The position numbers and the translations under genes are program-made. This document shows positions 27,878-37,286 of a stretch of DNA of 64,000 bases, in pieces. This DNA is from Flexivirga alba (GTDB lineage Bacteria; Actinomycetota; Actinomycetes; Actinomycetales; Dermatophilaceae), in contig NZ_JBHSWH010000001.1 in the NCBI RefSeq assembly GCF_042661025.1, positions 3,472,001 through 3,536,000 of the forward strand. The letters run 5' to 3'. Each line of letters opens with the position of its first letter. Within the stretch, counting starts at the first letter, position 1. The notes below the pieces were generated by a model. That model searched no databases, had not been told where the DNA came from, and saw only the letters and a program-made list of their open reading frames with translations.

Positions 27878-28240
27878 TCAGTCACGTGCGCGATTGACCA
27901 ACTGTGCGCATGAGATGCACTTGGTGGTGGCCGGCAACGCCTCCAAACGCGCGGGTGCGATCATCGCGCCGCACTGACTGCAGACGCCGTAAGTGCCGGT
28001 CTGGACACGCACCAGTGCCGCATCGATCGCGACCAGTTGCAGCCGCGTCTCCGCGGCCAGAGATGACACCTGTGCCCGAGACACCGCGACCGTCGTGCCC
28101 TCTGGGTCATGCTCATCGTCCAGGTTGCTGTCCTGGGCGGCCTCCACGATGTCGGTGAAGCTCGCTTCGAGCCCACGCAGACGCTGGACTGCCTCCGCTC
28201 GCTTCGCTAGCAGACTGACGCGTGGCGGGTCCGGGTCCAT
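27878..28240 (-). CDS. TraR/DksA-type zinc finger protein
   Basis: A 120-residue protein with an N-terminal helical region (SLLAKRAEAVQRLRGLEASF), an acidic DLDDEHDPEG segment and a C-terminal four-Cys zinc finger: VCSQCGAMIAPARLEAL then TKCISCAQL. This is the actinobacterial DksA/TraR-like arrangement. Such proteins can bind in the RNA polymerase secondary channel. It is convergent with the SDR remnant. Confidence 0.85.
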   Translation of the reverse strand: MDPDPPRVSLLAKRAEAVQRLRGLEASFTDIVEAAQDSNLDDEHDPEGTTVAVSRAQVSSLAAETRLQLVAIDAALVRVQTGTYGVCSQCGAMIAPARLEALPATTKCISCAQLVNRARD

Positions 28241-28301
28241 CTGGTCAGGATATGAGAGCCCATTGGTAGGTCACGTGAGTAGCCCGGTCCCAGCAACGTC
28301 C

Positions 28302-29095
28302 TCAGGGCAACGGGTAGGTCACCTGGGTCGCGAGGAAGGCCCGTGCCGATGGGGTGTCGAGGCGCAAGGCGACATTCGTGGATCTGCACACCATGTCGCC
28401 GGTGATCGTCGTGGACGCGATCACGTGGGTGCCGCTGAGGTAGTTCGGGCCGCCCGAGTCCCCACCGCAGGCGCCGCCCCAACCTGCGGACCAATTCTGG
28501 TTTTCATGCACCCAACTGCCGGTGATGCTGTTCAAACCGAGCAGTGCCAGCTCGCGGTCACCGGTCGGTGGATATTCGTGTGCCCCTCCCCGAAGGTCAC
28601 GCTGGACCCGTAACCGAGAACGTCGAAGGTCTGGTTCTGCGGTATCTGGTTCAACGCTCCCGCCTTCGGCAGGCTGGCAGGCACGATCCCCGGACTCTGC
28701 GAGAGGTGTATGACGGCAATGTCGTTCGTGTCGTTGGCGTAGACGTTCTGACTGCTCGTCAACTTCGGCAGGAAGGCCGGGTCGATCGAGATCGAGCCCT
28801 GATAGAAGGTGCTGGAGCCGGACGGTCGCTGGTCGAACGTCACCCACGCGACCGGCAAGTGACCGTTCGCGCGGTAATAGTCGGCGAAGCAGTGTGCCGC
28901 GGTCAAGAACGCGGTCTTATCGATCAGTGCACCGCTACACGCGAAATGTCTTGTGCTGCTCGCTGTTTCGCTGAAGTACAACGCGCCCGCCTCAGGGTGC
29001 GCATTGTCCGGCCGCGCGTTGACCATGGCGGTCGCGGCGGTGGGAGTGAGCGACAGAACAGCGCAGGCGGTGGCCGCGGCAAGTGCGATCTTCAT
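28302..29095 (-). CDS. Secreted trypsin-like serine protease, frameshifted in this sequence
   Basis: A chymotrypsin-fold protease. A Sec signal peptide (MKIALAAATACAVLSLTPTA, cleavage probably after ATA) is followed by the His motif FLTAAHCFADYY, the Asp motif NDTNDIAVIHLS, and the Ser motif GGACGGDSGGPNYL. The frame breaks near 28585: with one more G in the minus-strand run it reads TFGEGAHEYPPTGDRELALL and joins the halves into one protein of about 264 residues. All triad residues are present, so the enzyme is probably active if the break is a sequencing error. Start ATG 29095. Confidence 0.82.
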
Positions 29096-29270
29096 GCTCG
29101 ATCCTCCCAATTGGGTCGGCTGAGCCGCAAGGCTGCGATGGCAACGTGACGCGCTCACGTCAATCTCACGCGTGAAACCTGTCCACGGTGGCGCACCCGG
29201 CCTGCAGAAATTGAGGCGCATCGTCCTGTGATCACCGGCTACGTTCGGTCCATGGCTGAGGACGCTGGTC

Positions 29271-30014
29271 GTGGTCGATGACATCGAGGTCGTCGTCTCG
29301 CACTCCGAGCGGACCACCCTGCGCATCGGCGACATGTTCCTGAAGGTCGACGCAGACGCGGAACGTCTTGAGGCTGAGGCGAAAGCGATGGCCCGGGCGC
29401 CCATTCCGACGCCCCTGATCCTGTGGCAGCAGCGCTCGGTGCTCGCTCTCGCAGCCCTACCTGGGAGGCCGCTCGGGCGGCTCGGTGAACCCTCGACGCA
29501 GTCCGCGACTGCGTGGGAGGCGACCGGTGCCGCCATACGCAAGTTGCATGATGCGCCACTGCCTCCATGGGTCGGTCAAGGCGCCGAGGAGATCGCCGCG
29601 AAACTCGACGAGGAGTGCGACTGGCTCGTGAGCAACGGTCTACTCCCGGGCGGTGTGGTGAAGCGAAGTCGCCGGGTTGCCGCTGCCGCGCTTCGTCCCT
29701 GGACCCCGGCATTCATCCACGGCGACTTACAGATCGCACACGTCTTCATCGACGAGAACGACCAAGTCGCAGGCGTGCTCGACTGGTCCGAGGCTGCGCA
29801 GGGTGACGCGCTGTATGACATCGCCACGTTGACACTTGGCCACCCGGAACACCTCGACGACCTCATCGCCGGCTACGGCTCTTCCGTCGACGTCGACGTC
29901 ATACGCGGTTGGTGGTCCGTACGCAGCCTGCTCGCGGCCCGATGGTTGATCGAGCACGGCTTCGACCCGGACGCGCCCGGTTGCGAGTTCGACGTGCTGA
30001 GATCGCAGGGGTGA
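29271..30014 (+). CDS. Aminoglycoside phosphotransferase-like kinase
   Basis: A 247-residue APH-family protein. The catalytic loop is FIHGDLQIAHVFIDE (Asp about residue 154), and the metal-binding Asp is in GVLDWSEAAQGDALYD. The N-terminal lobe (LRIGDMFLKVDADAERLEAE) has the ATP-anchoring Lys. APH-type kinases phosphorylate antibiotics or small metabolites; no substrate can be assigned. The start at GTG 29271 is tentative, with no clear ribosome binding site. Confidence 0.8.
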   Translation: MVDDIEVVVSHSERTTLRIGDMFLKVDADAERLEAEAKAMARAPIPTPLILWQQRSVLALAALPGRPLGRLGEPSTQSATAWEATGAAIRKLHDAPLPPWVGQGAEEIAAKLDEECDWLVSNGLLPGGVVKRSRRVAAAALRPWTPAFIHGDLQIAHVFIDENDQVAGVLDWSEAAQGDALYDIATLTLGHPEHLDDLIAGYGSSVDVDVIRGWWSVRSLLAARWLIEHGFDPDAPGCEFDVLRSQG

Positions 30015-30063
30015 CAAGAAGCTCGGACGCCCTGACAACGGTCGGTGGCAATAGGGTCACGTT

Positions 30064-30522
30064 GTGACCGACGACTGGAAGCAAGACCGCATCCGAGCCG
30101 CCCATGACGGACGCAACCCCACGGTGCTGGCCAAACTGCCGGAGAGCTTCGCGGTCATCGGGGACGCGCAGTACCTGCCGGGTTATTGCGTTCTGCTCGT
30201 TGATGATCCGGCAGTCGACCGACTCACCGATCTCCCCCGCGACCGGCGGTTGCGATTCCTGGAGTCCATGGACCGACTCGGCGAGGCAATCCAACGGGCG
30301 TGCACCGAGCTCGACCCGGAATTCCGACGACTGAACTACGAGATCCTCGGCAACACCGACGCCTACCTGCACGCGCACATCTTCGCCCGCTACGAGTGGG
30401 AGCCGACCGACCGCATCGGCGGGCCGGTATGGCGCTACGACAAAGAGCTGTTCTACGGCGGCGAGACGGCGCTCGGTCCACAGAATGACGAGCTACGGCA
30501 GAAGATCATCGCCAATCTCTGA
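30064..30522 (+). CDS. HIT-like diadenosine tetraphosphate hydrolase family protein
   Basis: A 152-residue protein with a HIT-like fold: LPESFAVIGDAQYLPGYCVL, then RLNYEILGNTDAYLHAHIFA. The histidine triad is incomplete: HAHIF keeps two His where HIT enzymes have three. This variant is seen in proteins annotated as diadenosine tetraphosphate hydrolases, but activity is not assured. Starts GTG 30064. Confidence 0.7.
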   Translation: MTDDWKQDRIRAAHDGRNPTVLAKLPESFAVIGDAQYLPGYCVLLVDDPAVDRLTDLPRDRRLRFLESMDRLGEAIQRACTELDPEFRRLNYEILGNTDAYLHAHIFARYEWEPTDRIGGPVWRYDKELFYGGETALGPQNDELRQKIIANL

Positions 30523-30614
30523 CGAAGCTCCCGCGCGCTCCAGGTTGAAGCTGCATCCACCCCTTCCTGCGACCCGGGGATAACGCTCTGCGCCACCACC
30601 TCTAGCGTCGAAGC

Positions 30615-31796
30615 GTGCACAAGAAGTCGCCGGTCAATGTCCGTGGAGTGGCTCTTGTGTCCGGCGCCCACGTGGTCGACGACTTCTACCAGGGCGTCAT
30701 ACCGGCGCTGTTGCCTTTCCTGGTGTCGGAGCGCCACTACAGCTACGCCGCCATTTCGGGCATCACCCTGGCGGCCACCGTGCTCTCTTCGGTCGCGCAA
30801 CCGGCCTTCGGTGTGTTGGCCGATCGTCGGTCGCGACGCTGGATGGTGCCCGCGGGGCTGCTGCTCGCAGGGATCGGTGCGTCAGTCGCCGGCCTCATGC
30901 CGTCATACGCACTGACCTGGCTGGTGGTCGCGGCGTCCGGTCTGGGTGTCGCCGCCTTCCACCCGGAGGCCGCACGAAGCGCGCGGCAAGCCGCCGGCAA
31001 CAGCAACACCGCGATGAGTGTCTTCGCGCTCGGCGGCAACGCAGGCTACGCACTGGGCTCGCTGGTCACCACGCCGGTCTTGCTGTGGTTCGGAGTCCAC
31101 GGCACCGGGCTACTCGTGCTACCTGCCGCCGTGATGGCGTTGATCCTGTCGCGGACGCTCAACCACACGCTGGACCATCGCGAGGAGCATCGAGCGAGGT
31201 CACGACTGCCCAGCGGACAGGATGACTGGCCCGCGTTCCTGACGCTCACCACGATCGTGGTCATCCGATCCATCTTCTTCTTCGGGATCACCTCGTTCAT
31301 CGCGCTCTACTTCATCAACCACTTCGGCTCAACGAAGGCGACCGCCGGAGCCGCGCTGACGATCTTCCTGGTGACCGGTGCGCTCGGCACACTTCTCGGT
31401 GGCTGGCTCGGAGACCATTTCAGCCCAATCGTGAGTATTCGCAGCGGATTCGCGTTGGCGATCCCGGCCCTGGCGGGCACCCTCCTCGCCGGATCGACAC
31501 CGGTGGCGCTCGTCTGTATCGCCGTCACCGGCATTGCGACCTACATCCCGTTCAGCGTGTTCGTGCTGCTGGGCCAGAACTATCTGCCGAGCAGGATCGG
31601 CACCGCCAGTGGCGTGACCGTCGGCCTCGCCGTGAGCATCGGCGGTCTGGCGAACCCCGTGCTCGGCTGGTTCGCCGACACCACCAGCCTGCGTATGGCG
31701 CTGACGGTGCTGTTGGTGTTTCCCGCCCTCGCCCTCGTCGTGTCGGCGTTCCTCCGGATGCCGAAACCGAGCGACGACCAGGACCTCTCCGCATAG
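30615..31796 (+). CDS. MFS transporter, fosmidomycin-resistance (Fsr) type
   Basis: A 393-residue transporter with 12 predicted membrane segments. The opening GAHVVDDFYQGVIPALLPFL with FGVLADRRSRRWMVPAGL and GLGVAAFHPEAARSARQAAG is characteristic of the Fsr-like MFS group; FHPEA is a family hallmark. The natural substrate is unknown, and fosmidomycin export is only one known activity. GTG start at 30615; 92 bp after the HIT-like gene. The IMPase-like gene follows after 9 bp and may be co-transcribed. Confidence 0.85.
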   Translation: MHKKSPVNVRGVALVSGAHVVDDFYQGVIPALLPFLVSERHYSYAAISGITLAATVLSSVAQPAFGVLADRRSRRWMVPAGLLLAGIGASVAGLMPSYALTWLVVAASGLGVAAFHPEAARSARQAAGNSNTAMSVFALGGNAGYALGSLVTTPVLLWFGVHGTGLLVLPAAVMALILSRTLNHTLDHREEHRARSRLPSGQDDWPAFLTLTTIVVIRSIFFFGITSFIALYFINHFGSTKATAGAALTIFLVTGALGTLLGGWLGDHFSPIVSIRSGFALAIPALAGTLLAGSTPVALVCIAVTGIATYIPFSVFVLLGQNYLPSRIGTASGVTVGLAVSIGGLANPVLGWFADTTSLRMALTVLLVFPALALVVSAFLRMPKPSDDQDLSA

Positions 31797-31805
31797 GGTC
31801 GGCCC

Positions 31806-32600
31806 ATGCCCTTGAGTGATGCCGAAGTCGCGGTGGCTGCCGCCCTTGCCGGCGCCGAGATCGTCCGCCGGGACTACGGCAGGGACCCGGTCCGATTCGC
31901 AAAGACCGCAACCGATTTCGCCACCCAGACGGACTTGGATGCCGAAGCGGCGATCATGGATGTCTTGGCGCGGCATCGGCCCACCGATCAGCGCACCGGC
32001 GAGGAGTCAGGTAACTCACCGGAGGGTGTCGCCGGACGCCGTTGGCTCGTCGACCCGCTGTGCGGCACCCTGAACTTCGCGGCCAGCACTCCACTCGTCG
32101 CCGTAAACGTCGCGCTCCTGGAAGCGGGCAGCGCGCGAGCAGCCGCAGCGGTCGATCCTATTGCGCGAGAGGCATTTTGGACGGACGGATTTCAGGCATA
32201 TCTGCGTCGCGACGGTGATCTGAAGGTCACCCCTGCGCCGGACTCAGGCCTCGTGGAGATCAATTGCGACGGTCCCCTGGATCGCCCTTTTGTGGGAGGG
32301 CAGCTGGTGCACGACCCGGCGCTTCGCGCTGCTTTCGGACCGCGAGTCATCTCCTCCACCCTTGGCGTCGCATGGGTCGCCGCGGGGCGTCGGGCGGCAT
32401 ACATCTCGGACGGCACGTTCCGCGACAATCTGCACTTCGCCGCCGGCATCGCCATCGCCGAGGCGGCAGGTTGCGTCGTGAGCGATCTGTGCGGCGAGCC
32501 CTTGCACACGGGTCGTGGCTTGATCGTCGCAGCGGACCGTCCTACTCAGCAGGCGATGCTGGCCCTCGTCGAGCCGCACCTCGCGCGGGTGCTGTCCTAG
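31806..32600 (+). CDS. Inositol monophosphatase family protein with altered metal ligands
   Basis: A 264-residue member of the IMPase superfamily. GEESG and RRWLVDPLCGTLNFAA align with the metal-binding motifs, but the usual DPxDGTxNF reads DPLCGTLNF, with Cys in place of an Asp ligand. The C-terminal motif, normally WDxAAG, reads LHFAAG, with His in place of Asp. With two metal ligands changed it may be inactive, use other metals, or have another role. The rest of the fold, including EAAGCVVSDLCGEPL, is well kept. Overlaps the convergent DUF3048 gene by 4 bp. Confidence 0.78.
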   Translation: MPLSDAEVAVAAALAGAEIVRRDYGRDPVRFAKTATDFATQTDLDAEAAIMDVLARHRPTDQRTGEESGNSPEGVAGRRWLVDPLCGTLNFAASTPLVAVNVALLEAGSARAAAAVDPIAREAFWTDGFQAYLRRDGDLKVTPAPDSGLVEINCDGPLDRPFVGGQLVHDPALRAAFGPRVISSTLGVAWVAAGRRAAYISDGTFRDNLHFAAGIAIAEAAGCVVSDLCGEPLHTGRGLIVAADRPTQQAMLALVEPHLARVLS

Positions 32601-33628
32601 TCCTGCAACAAGATCCAGGTCTTGCCAGGCGTCAGGCGCAGCTCTTTGTCATGGTCGTCCGTGAACCGGAACGGCTTGTTGGTGGCCGGACGATGCCAGG
32701 TCCCTGACAGCTCCTTCCCGTTGCGGTAGATGGTGAGCTTGCCCGACCCCGTGGTCAACGACTTGTAGACCGGGTTGCCGGCCGGGTCCCTGTAATGGTC
32801 AGAGACGGTCCGAACGCTGAGCACCAGCACGTTGCTCGCGGTCACCCGCTTCCCACCTGCTCCGGAGTCCGTGTACGGGCGTCCGTTCCAACTCGGCAGA
32901 TAGTGAGTTCCCTTGTATGCGAAGGAGAATCGATCCCCACCGACCTTCACCGTGAAGGTGGTCTGTGTCTTCGCATGCGCCAGTCGTGGATCGGTCTTGG
33001 CGAAGCGCAGCCCGATGTCCTTGGAAGTGCTGAGTCCCTGCCGCTTCGACAACGTGGCGACGTCGAGGTACAGATTGTGCGGAGCCGGGCGGCTCGAGTC
33101 GCGAAGGTTGCCGCCATACAACTTGATCGGGGCCTTGCTGAGCTTCGTGCGGATCTGCGAGGCGGCGCCTGAGTAGACCAGTGCGGGCCGACCGAATGCG
33201 GGCAGAATGTCGACATCTGTGCTGCGTGCGCTGCGGACCGGCTCGACCCGGCTCGGGTAGGACGATTGATAGACCGGCATCAGGCGCGTGAGGTTGCCTT
33301 CGACTTGTTCGACGAAAACGAGGTCGGCCGGCGACAATCCGTATTGCGGCATCGCCGCCGCAGTGTTCTCCAGCTTGACCGCGATGACCGGGTGCCCGGT
33401 CTTCTTGCCGCCGGTGAGCGGGTCACCCTTCGCTGCCGGTGTCGACGATGTACTTGCGGTGGCAGCCGGGCTCTTCACCGGGGAAGAGGCGGTCTGCGAT
33501 GAGGGTCGACTTGCCGTCACCCCCGCCGAGCCACCGGATCGGTTGCTCGAACACGCTCCGGCAGTCAACGCGAGAACCGCGATTCCTGCTGTCAGTGCCA
33601 GGCGTCGTCGCTGCTTCATCCAGGTCAT
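32597..33628 (-). CDS. DUF3048 domain-containing lipoprotein (YerB-like)
   Basis: A 343-residue protein starting MTWMKQRRR or, 9 bp later, MKQRRR. A lipoprotein signal (LALTAGIAVLALTAGACSS) has lipobox LTAGAC. A Ser/Thr/Ala/Pro-rich linker follows (about 30-75), then the DUF3048 domain with HPVIAVKLENTAAAMPQYGL, ADLVFVEQVEGNLTRLMPV and VEPVRSARSTDVDIL, and the C-terminal part with GKLTIYRNGKELSGTWHRP. It is membrane-anchored outside the cell; function unknown. Confidence 0.85.
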   Translation of the reverse strand: MTWMKQRRRLALTAGIAVLALTAGACSSNRSGGSAGVTASRPSSQTASSPVKSPAATASTSSTPAAKGDPLTGGKKTGHPVIAVKLENTAAAMPQYGLSPADLVFVEQVEGNLTRLMPVYQSSYPSRVEPVRSARSTDVDILPAFGRPALVYSGAASQIRTKLSKAPIKLYGGNLRDSSRPAPHNLYLDVATLSKRQGLSTSKDIGLRFAKTDPRLAHAKTQTTFTVKVGGDRFSFAYKGTHYLPSWNGRPYTDSGAGGKRVTASNVLVLSVRTVSDHYRDPAGNPVYKSLTTGSGKLTIYRNGKELSGTWHRPATNKPFRFTDDHDKELRLTPGKTWILLQD

Positions 33629-33653
33629 CACCCACAACGCTACAGTCTTGCGA

Positions 33654-34505
33654 ATGGCCACTCCCTTGGCACAGCTCAGCGCCGCGCAGCGCGCCCTCCT
33701 CGAGCAATGGCTGCCAGGCGCACGAGTCGTCCGCGATCACAGCTGGGGCCTGGTGGACAACGTCGTCGCTGAGCTGGAGTCCGGTCGCGAGCGGTACATC
33801 GTCAAGGCCGACGGTGAGTTGACCAACCACATCGGACGCGAACTCGACGCCCACGAGCGGTGGCTCTCTCCCTGGGTCTCCATCGGTCGGGCACCGCGAC
33901 TCGTGGCCGGTGACCGGGCGGCCAGGATCCTCCTCACCTCGTATCTACCCGGCGAGCTCGTGCTCGGCTCGAGTGCGCAGGAGGATCCCGACACCTTCCG
34001 CCAAGCGGGCGAACTGCTCGCGTTGCTGCACAGGCAAACCGGGTGCGCCGGTGCGTCATACGAGGCGGAAGAGAACGCCAAGATCCTCCGCAACCTCGAC
34101 AAGGACCACCGGATCGCGCCGGCCCGCGCGGCAGACCTTCGCGAGATCGTGTCGTCCTGGGACACCTACCCGGTCGTCCTCGTCCCCTGCCACGGCGACT
34201 GGCAGCCGCGCAACTGGCTGGTGCACGACGGTCAGGTCAGCGTCATAGATTTCGGCCGAGCTGCCCCGCGTCCGGCGCTTAGCGACTGGGTTCGGTTGGA
34301 AGCACGCGACTTTCGGGCTGACCCACATCGGGAGCGCGCCTTTGTCGAAGGGTATGGCGCAGACCCGCGCGAGCCGGTCGCGTGGTTTCGGGAACGATTG
34401 CGCGAGGCGATCAACACCGCGGTCTGGGCGCACACGATGGGCGACGAAGGGTTCGAAGCGCAGGGCCACGAGATGATCGAACGCGCCCTGGCCGACGCGC
34501 CCTGA
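33654..34505 (+). CDS. Phosphotransferase (APH/choline kinase-like)
   Basis: A 283-residue kinase-like protein. The catalytic loop is LVPCHGDWQPRNWLVHDGQ (His-Gly-Asp, Asp about residue 182) and the metal-binding motif is VIDFGRAAPRPALSDWV. The N-lobe Lys is in RYIVKADGEL. Substrate unknown. It starts 25 bp from the divergent DUF3048 lipoprotein and is convergent with the two-component operon. Confidence 0.83.
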   Translation: MATPLAQLSAAQRALLEQWLPGARVVRDHSWGLVDNVVAELESGRERYIVKADGELTNHIGRELDAHERWLSPWVSIGRAPRLVAGDRAARILLTSYLPGELVLGSSAQEDPDTFRQAGELLALLHRQTGCAGASYEAEENAKILRNLDKDHRIAPARAADLREIVSSWDTYPVVLVPCHGDWQPRNWLVHDGQVSVIDFGRAAPRPALSDWVRLEARDFRADPHRERAFVEGYGADPREPVAWFRERLREAINTAVWAHTMGDEGFEAQGHEMIERALADAP

Positions 34506-34529
34506 CTTCGTATGACGCGTAGGCGACCG

Positions 34530-35222
34530 TCACGGCACGAGGCGGTAACCGAATCCACGCACAGTGATGAGCACAGCAGGATTCTTCGGATCGGTCTCGA
34601 TCTTCCCGCGTAGCCGCTGCACTGTGGTGTCGACAACCCGTGAGTCGCCGCGGAAGTCGCTCCCCCAGATATGTTCGAACAGCGTGTCTCGGCTCAGCAC
34701 CCGTCCGGCGTTTCGTGTGAACGTGATCATCATCCGCATCTCTGTCGGAGAGAGCTCCAGCAGCTGGCCGGCACGACGAACCTCGAGCGACTCTTCGTCG
34801 ATCTGCAGATCGCCGGCGGTGATCACCGTTCGCGCCTGTGTCCCGCCGGTCGATCGACCCGATCGGCCGGCACGTCGCAACAGGGCCTTGATCCGGGCAT
34901 CCAGGACACGCGGCGACACCGGTTTGGTGACGTAGTCGTCGGCTCCGGACTCCAAGCTCGCGACGACGTCGATGTCGTCGGATCGTGCGGTCAACACCAG
35001 GATCGGAAGCAACTGCTCGGCGGCGACGGTCCGGCAGATGTCGAAGCCGTCGCGGCCCGGTAGCCCTAGGTCGAGCACGAGAACGTCATTGCGTCGGATC
35101 GATTCGCCGAGATGACGATTGCCGTCAGGCAGATGCTCGACGTCGTGATCAAGCCGACGCAGTCCGAGCATCAGGGCCTGCGCCACAGCCGTGTCGTCTT
35201 CGATGAGCAGCACTTTGGCCAT
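34530..35222 (-). CDS. OmpR-family response regulator
   Basis: A 230-residue regulator. The receiver has VLLIEDDTAV, phospho-Asp in DVLVLDLGLPGRDG and Lys in DDYVTKPVSP. The winged helix is LELSPTEMRMMITFTRNAGR, SRDTLFEHIWG and RVVDTTVQRLRGKIE, ending ITVRGFGYRLVP. ATG 35222 overlaps the kinase stop by one base (TGATG). It is the last gene of the carboxypeptidase/phosphatase/kinase operon. Confidence 0.93.
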   Translation of the reverse strand: MAKVLLIEDDTAVAQALMLGLRRLDHDVEHLPDGNRHLGESIRRNDVLVLDLGLPGRDGFDICRTVAAEQLLPILVLTARSDDIDVVASLESGADDYVTKPVSPRVLDARIKALLRRAGRSGRSTGGTQARTVITAGDLQIDEESLEVRRAGQLLELSPTEMRMMITFTRNAGRVLSRDTLFEHIWGSDFRGDSRVVDTTVQRLRGKIETDPKNPAVLITVRGFGYRLVP

Positions 35223-36565
35223 CAATTACCCTGTCGCTTGGGGGAATTCGGCAATGTGACCCGAAAGGTCGTCGCGGATTCGTCACTGTGGACGCCGATC
35301 CGTCCATGGTGTGCTCGGACGTTCTCCAGAGTGAGCGCCAGGCCGAGACCACTCCCCTGCGTCCGGGTCCGCGCGGTCTCGACCTTGTAGAACCTGTCGA
35401 AGAGCCGGTCCTGCACCTGCGGCGGGATCGGCTCTCCGGCGTTCGTAACCTCGATGACGGTGTCACTCGGCGTACTGGCGAGGTCGATCGCGATAGGTGG
35501 TCGCCCGTGACGAACGGCGTTGCCGACCAAGTTGGCGATGACAAGCTCTATCCGCCGTCGGTCGACCTGCGCGATCACGTGCGGCTGGGCACTTACCCTG
35601 ACGTCGTCCAGCCAACCCCGGTGGTCGAGCACGTCGTTCGTCAGTTCTACGAGATCGGTTGTCTCGAGCGACAACACCACCTGTCCGCTGTCATGACGGG
35701 AAATCTCGATGAGGTCCTCCACGAGCCTGGCGAGGTTCTGAATCTCCCCGTTCAAGAGCCCGGCGGCCTCTCGCGCATCCGGTGACATGGATGCGGACTC
35801 CTCCTGAAGCACCTCCCCTGCAGGCAACAATGCGGCCAGCGGAGTGCGCAATTCGTGGGAGACGTCGGCAGCGAAGCGGTGGGATTGCTGTAGCGAGTGC
35901 TCGTGCGTGTCCATCAACCCGTTGAACGACTGAACCAGTCGCTCCAACTCCGGAGCACCCTGCGGCCCGAGTCGGACCGTGATGTCGCCGTCCGAGGCGC
36001 GCGCCGCAGCGCGGTCGATGCGTTGCAACGGCCGCACGATGTAACGGGACAGCCACAGCGCGACCAGAGCACCGAGCAGCACACCGACCAACAAACAGAT
36101 CGCAACCACCTTGATGACCGATACGATCTTGTCATGCACGCCGAGCAGCGGCCGCACCGAATACAGCTGCACCTGCACGCCGTTCGACCCCGGAGGGCCG
36201 CGGAGGGTGACCTGGGTGCCGAAGAGAATGCGGTAGAGCCCTCTGGTGCGCCGCAACACCTGCAGATCGGTGTGGTTCGTGGACGTGACGCCCGGAGTGA
36301 GGTCAGCGCTCTTGGCCGAGCCGAGCCGTGTGATGTGACCGTCGACGACGATCGTCATGTCGGGTGAGGCTGTGATCTGTCGTGGCGCAAGGAGATCAGC
36401 CTGCTGGATGCGACGCGCCTCCTGAAGGAACTGGTCCTGGGCCTGGCTGCGGGCCACCGAATAGACCCACGTGCCCACGGTGGCGACGACTGCGACTGCA
36501 GTGCCACCAGAGACCAGCAGCACGACCACGATGGATGCAATCACGGTGCGCGCACGAATCCCCAT
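35222..36565 (-). CDS. HAMP-containing sensor histidine kinase
   Basis: A 447-residue kinase: N-terminal transmembrane helix (VIASIVVVLLVSGGTAVAVV), extracellular sensor loop (about 40-160), second helix (VVAICLLVGVLLGALVALWL), HAMP region (RYIVRPLQRIDRAAARASDG), HisKA with ADVSHELRTPLAALLPAG, and ATPase motifs IANLVGNAVRHG, DRLFDRFYKVE and GSGLGLALTLENV. Start ATG 36565 (MGIRARTV). The PAP2 gene stops 31 bp upstream, so it is in one operon with the envelope genes. Confidence 0.92.
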   Translation of the reverse strand: MGIRARTVIASIVVVLLVSGGTAVAVVATVGTWVYSVARSQAQDQFLQEARRIQQADLLAPRQITASPDMTIVVDGHITRLGSAKSADLTPGVTSTNHTDLQVLRRTRGLYRILFGTQVTLRGPPGSNGVQVQLYSVRPLLGVHDKIVSVIKVVAICLLVGVLLGALVALWLSRYIVRPLQRIDRAAARASDGDITVRLGPQGAPELERLVQSFNGLMDTHEHSLQQSHRFAADVSHELRTPLAALLPAGEVLQEESASMSPDAREAAGLLNGEIQNLARLVEDLIEISRHDSGQVVLSLETTDLVELTNDVLDHRGWLDDVRVSAQPHVIAQVDRRRIELVIANLVGNAVRHGRPPIAIDLASTPSDTVIEVTNAGEPIPPQVQDRLFDRFYKVETARTRTQGSGLGLALTLENVRAHHGRIGVHSDESATTFRVTLPNSPKRQGN

Positions 36566-36596
36566 GTTCTTCAACGCAATTCCGCTTCTTGCTTGG

Positions 36597-37286
36597 TCAG
36601 CGCTGACACACAGGACCTGAGTTTTCCAGGTCGGCGGTCGTAGCCGCCGCAGGTGGCCGAACTCGCACGGGACGCGCGCCTCTCGTCATACCGGAGGCCA
36701 CTTCCAATGCTCCGAGCGCAAGCAACAGGGCACCGAGGACGTCGCTCGGCCGATGCCAATGAGCCCGTATGACGATCAGTGCGATCAGGCCGGTGCCCGA
36801 CCACGCAGCACAAGCGATGCCTTGTTGCAGCCGAGATCTGGCGACGAACGTCAGGGCCGAAGCGACGCCGGCGAACGCGGCAACCGTGCCGCTCGGAAAC
36901 GAGTTGTGCGCAACGAATTCGGCTGGGGATGACGGTCGGGTGAGGACGCTCTTCAAGACGTCCGCCAGCAGGCCTGGCGCACAACCGAGTGCCAAGGCCG
37001 CAGTCGTCGTGCGTGGGGCGCAGCGATTCACCGAGCACGTCGCGCACACTACACCGGCGCCGATCACCAACAGCGCCAGTTGAGAGCGCGCCAGCGAGGT
37101 GCCGTCGGGGATCCAGGAACGCGTGGACAAGTTGTCGCGCAATTGTTGAAACGCCATGTCGTCGACGAGGCGGCCCGGTGCGGTACGCACGGCCACGGCA
37201 TACAGAACGAGGACGGCGATCCAGCATCCGATGCCGACCATGAGACGTATGGCGCGGGCGGGCTCCCGCATTGTCGAAGTGGTCAT
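36597..37286 (-). CDS. PAP2 family phosphatase with altered PSGH motif
   Basis: A 229-residue membrane phosphatase. The three PAP2 motifs are KSVLTRPSSP (KxxxxxxRP), NSFPSGTVAAFAGV (in place of PSGH) and RAHWHRPSDVLGA (SRxxxxxHxxxD). The His of the second motif, a proton donor in the family, is replaced by Thr. About five hydrophobic segments surround them. PAP2 enzymes dephosphorylate lipids such as undecaprenyl pyrophosphate. ATG 37286 overlaps the carboxypeptidase stop as ATGA. The C-terminal tail (RVRPPAAATTADLENSGPV) is polar. Confidence 0.82.
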   Translation of the reverse strand: MTTSTMREPARAIRLMVGIGCWIAVLVLYAVAVRTAPGRLVDDMAFQQLRDNLSTRSWIPDGTSLARSQLALLVIGAGVVCATCSVNRCAPRTTTAALALGCAPGLLADVLKSVLTRPSSPAEFVAHNSFPSGTVAAFAGVASALTFVARSRLQQGIACAAWSGTGLIALIVIRAHWHRPSDVLGALLLALGALEVASGMTRGARPVRVRPPAAATTADLENSGPVCQR

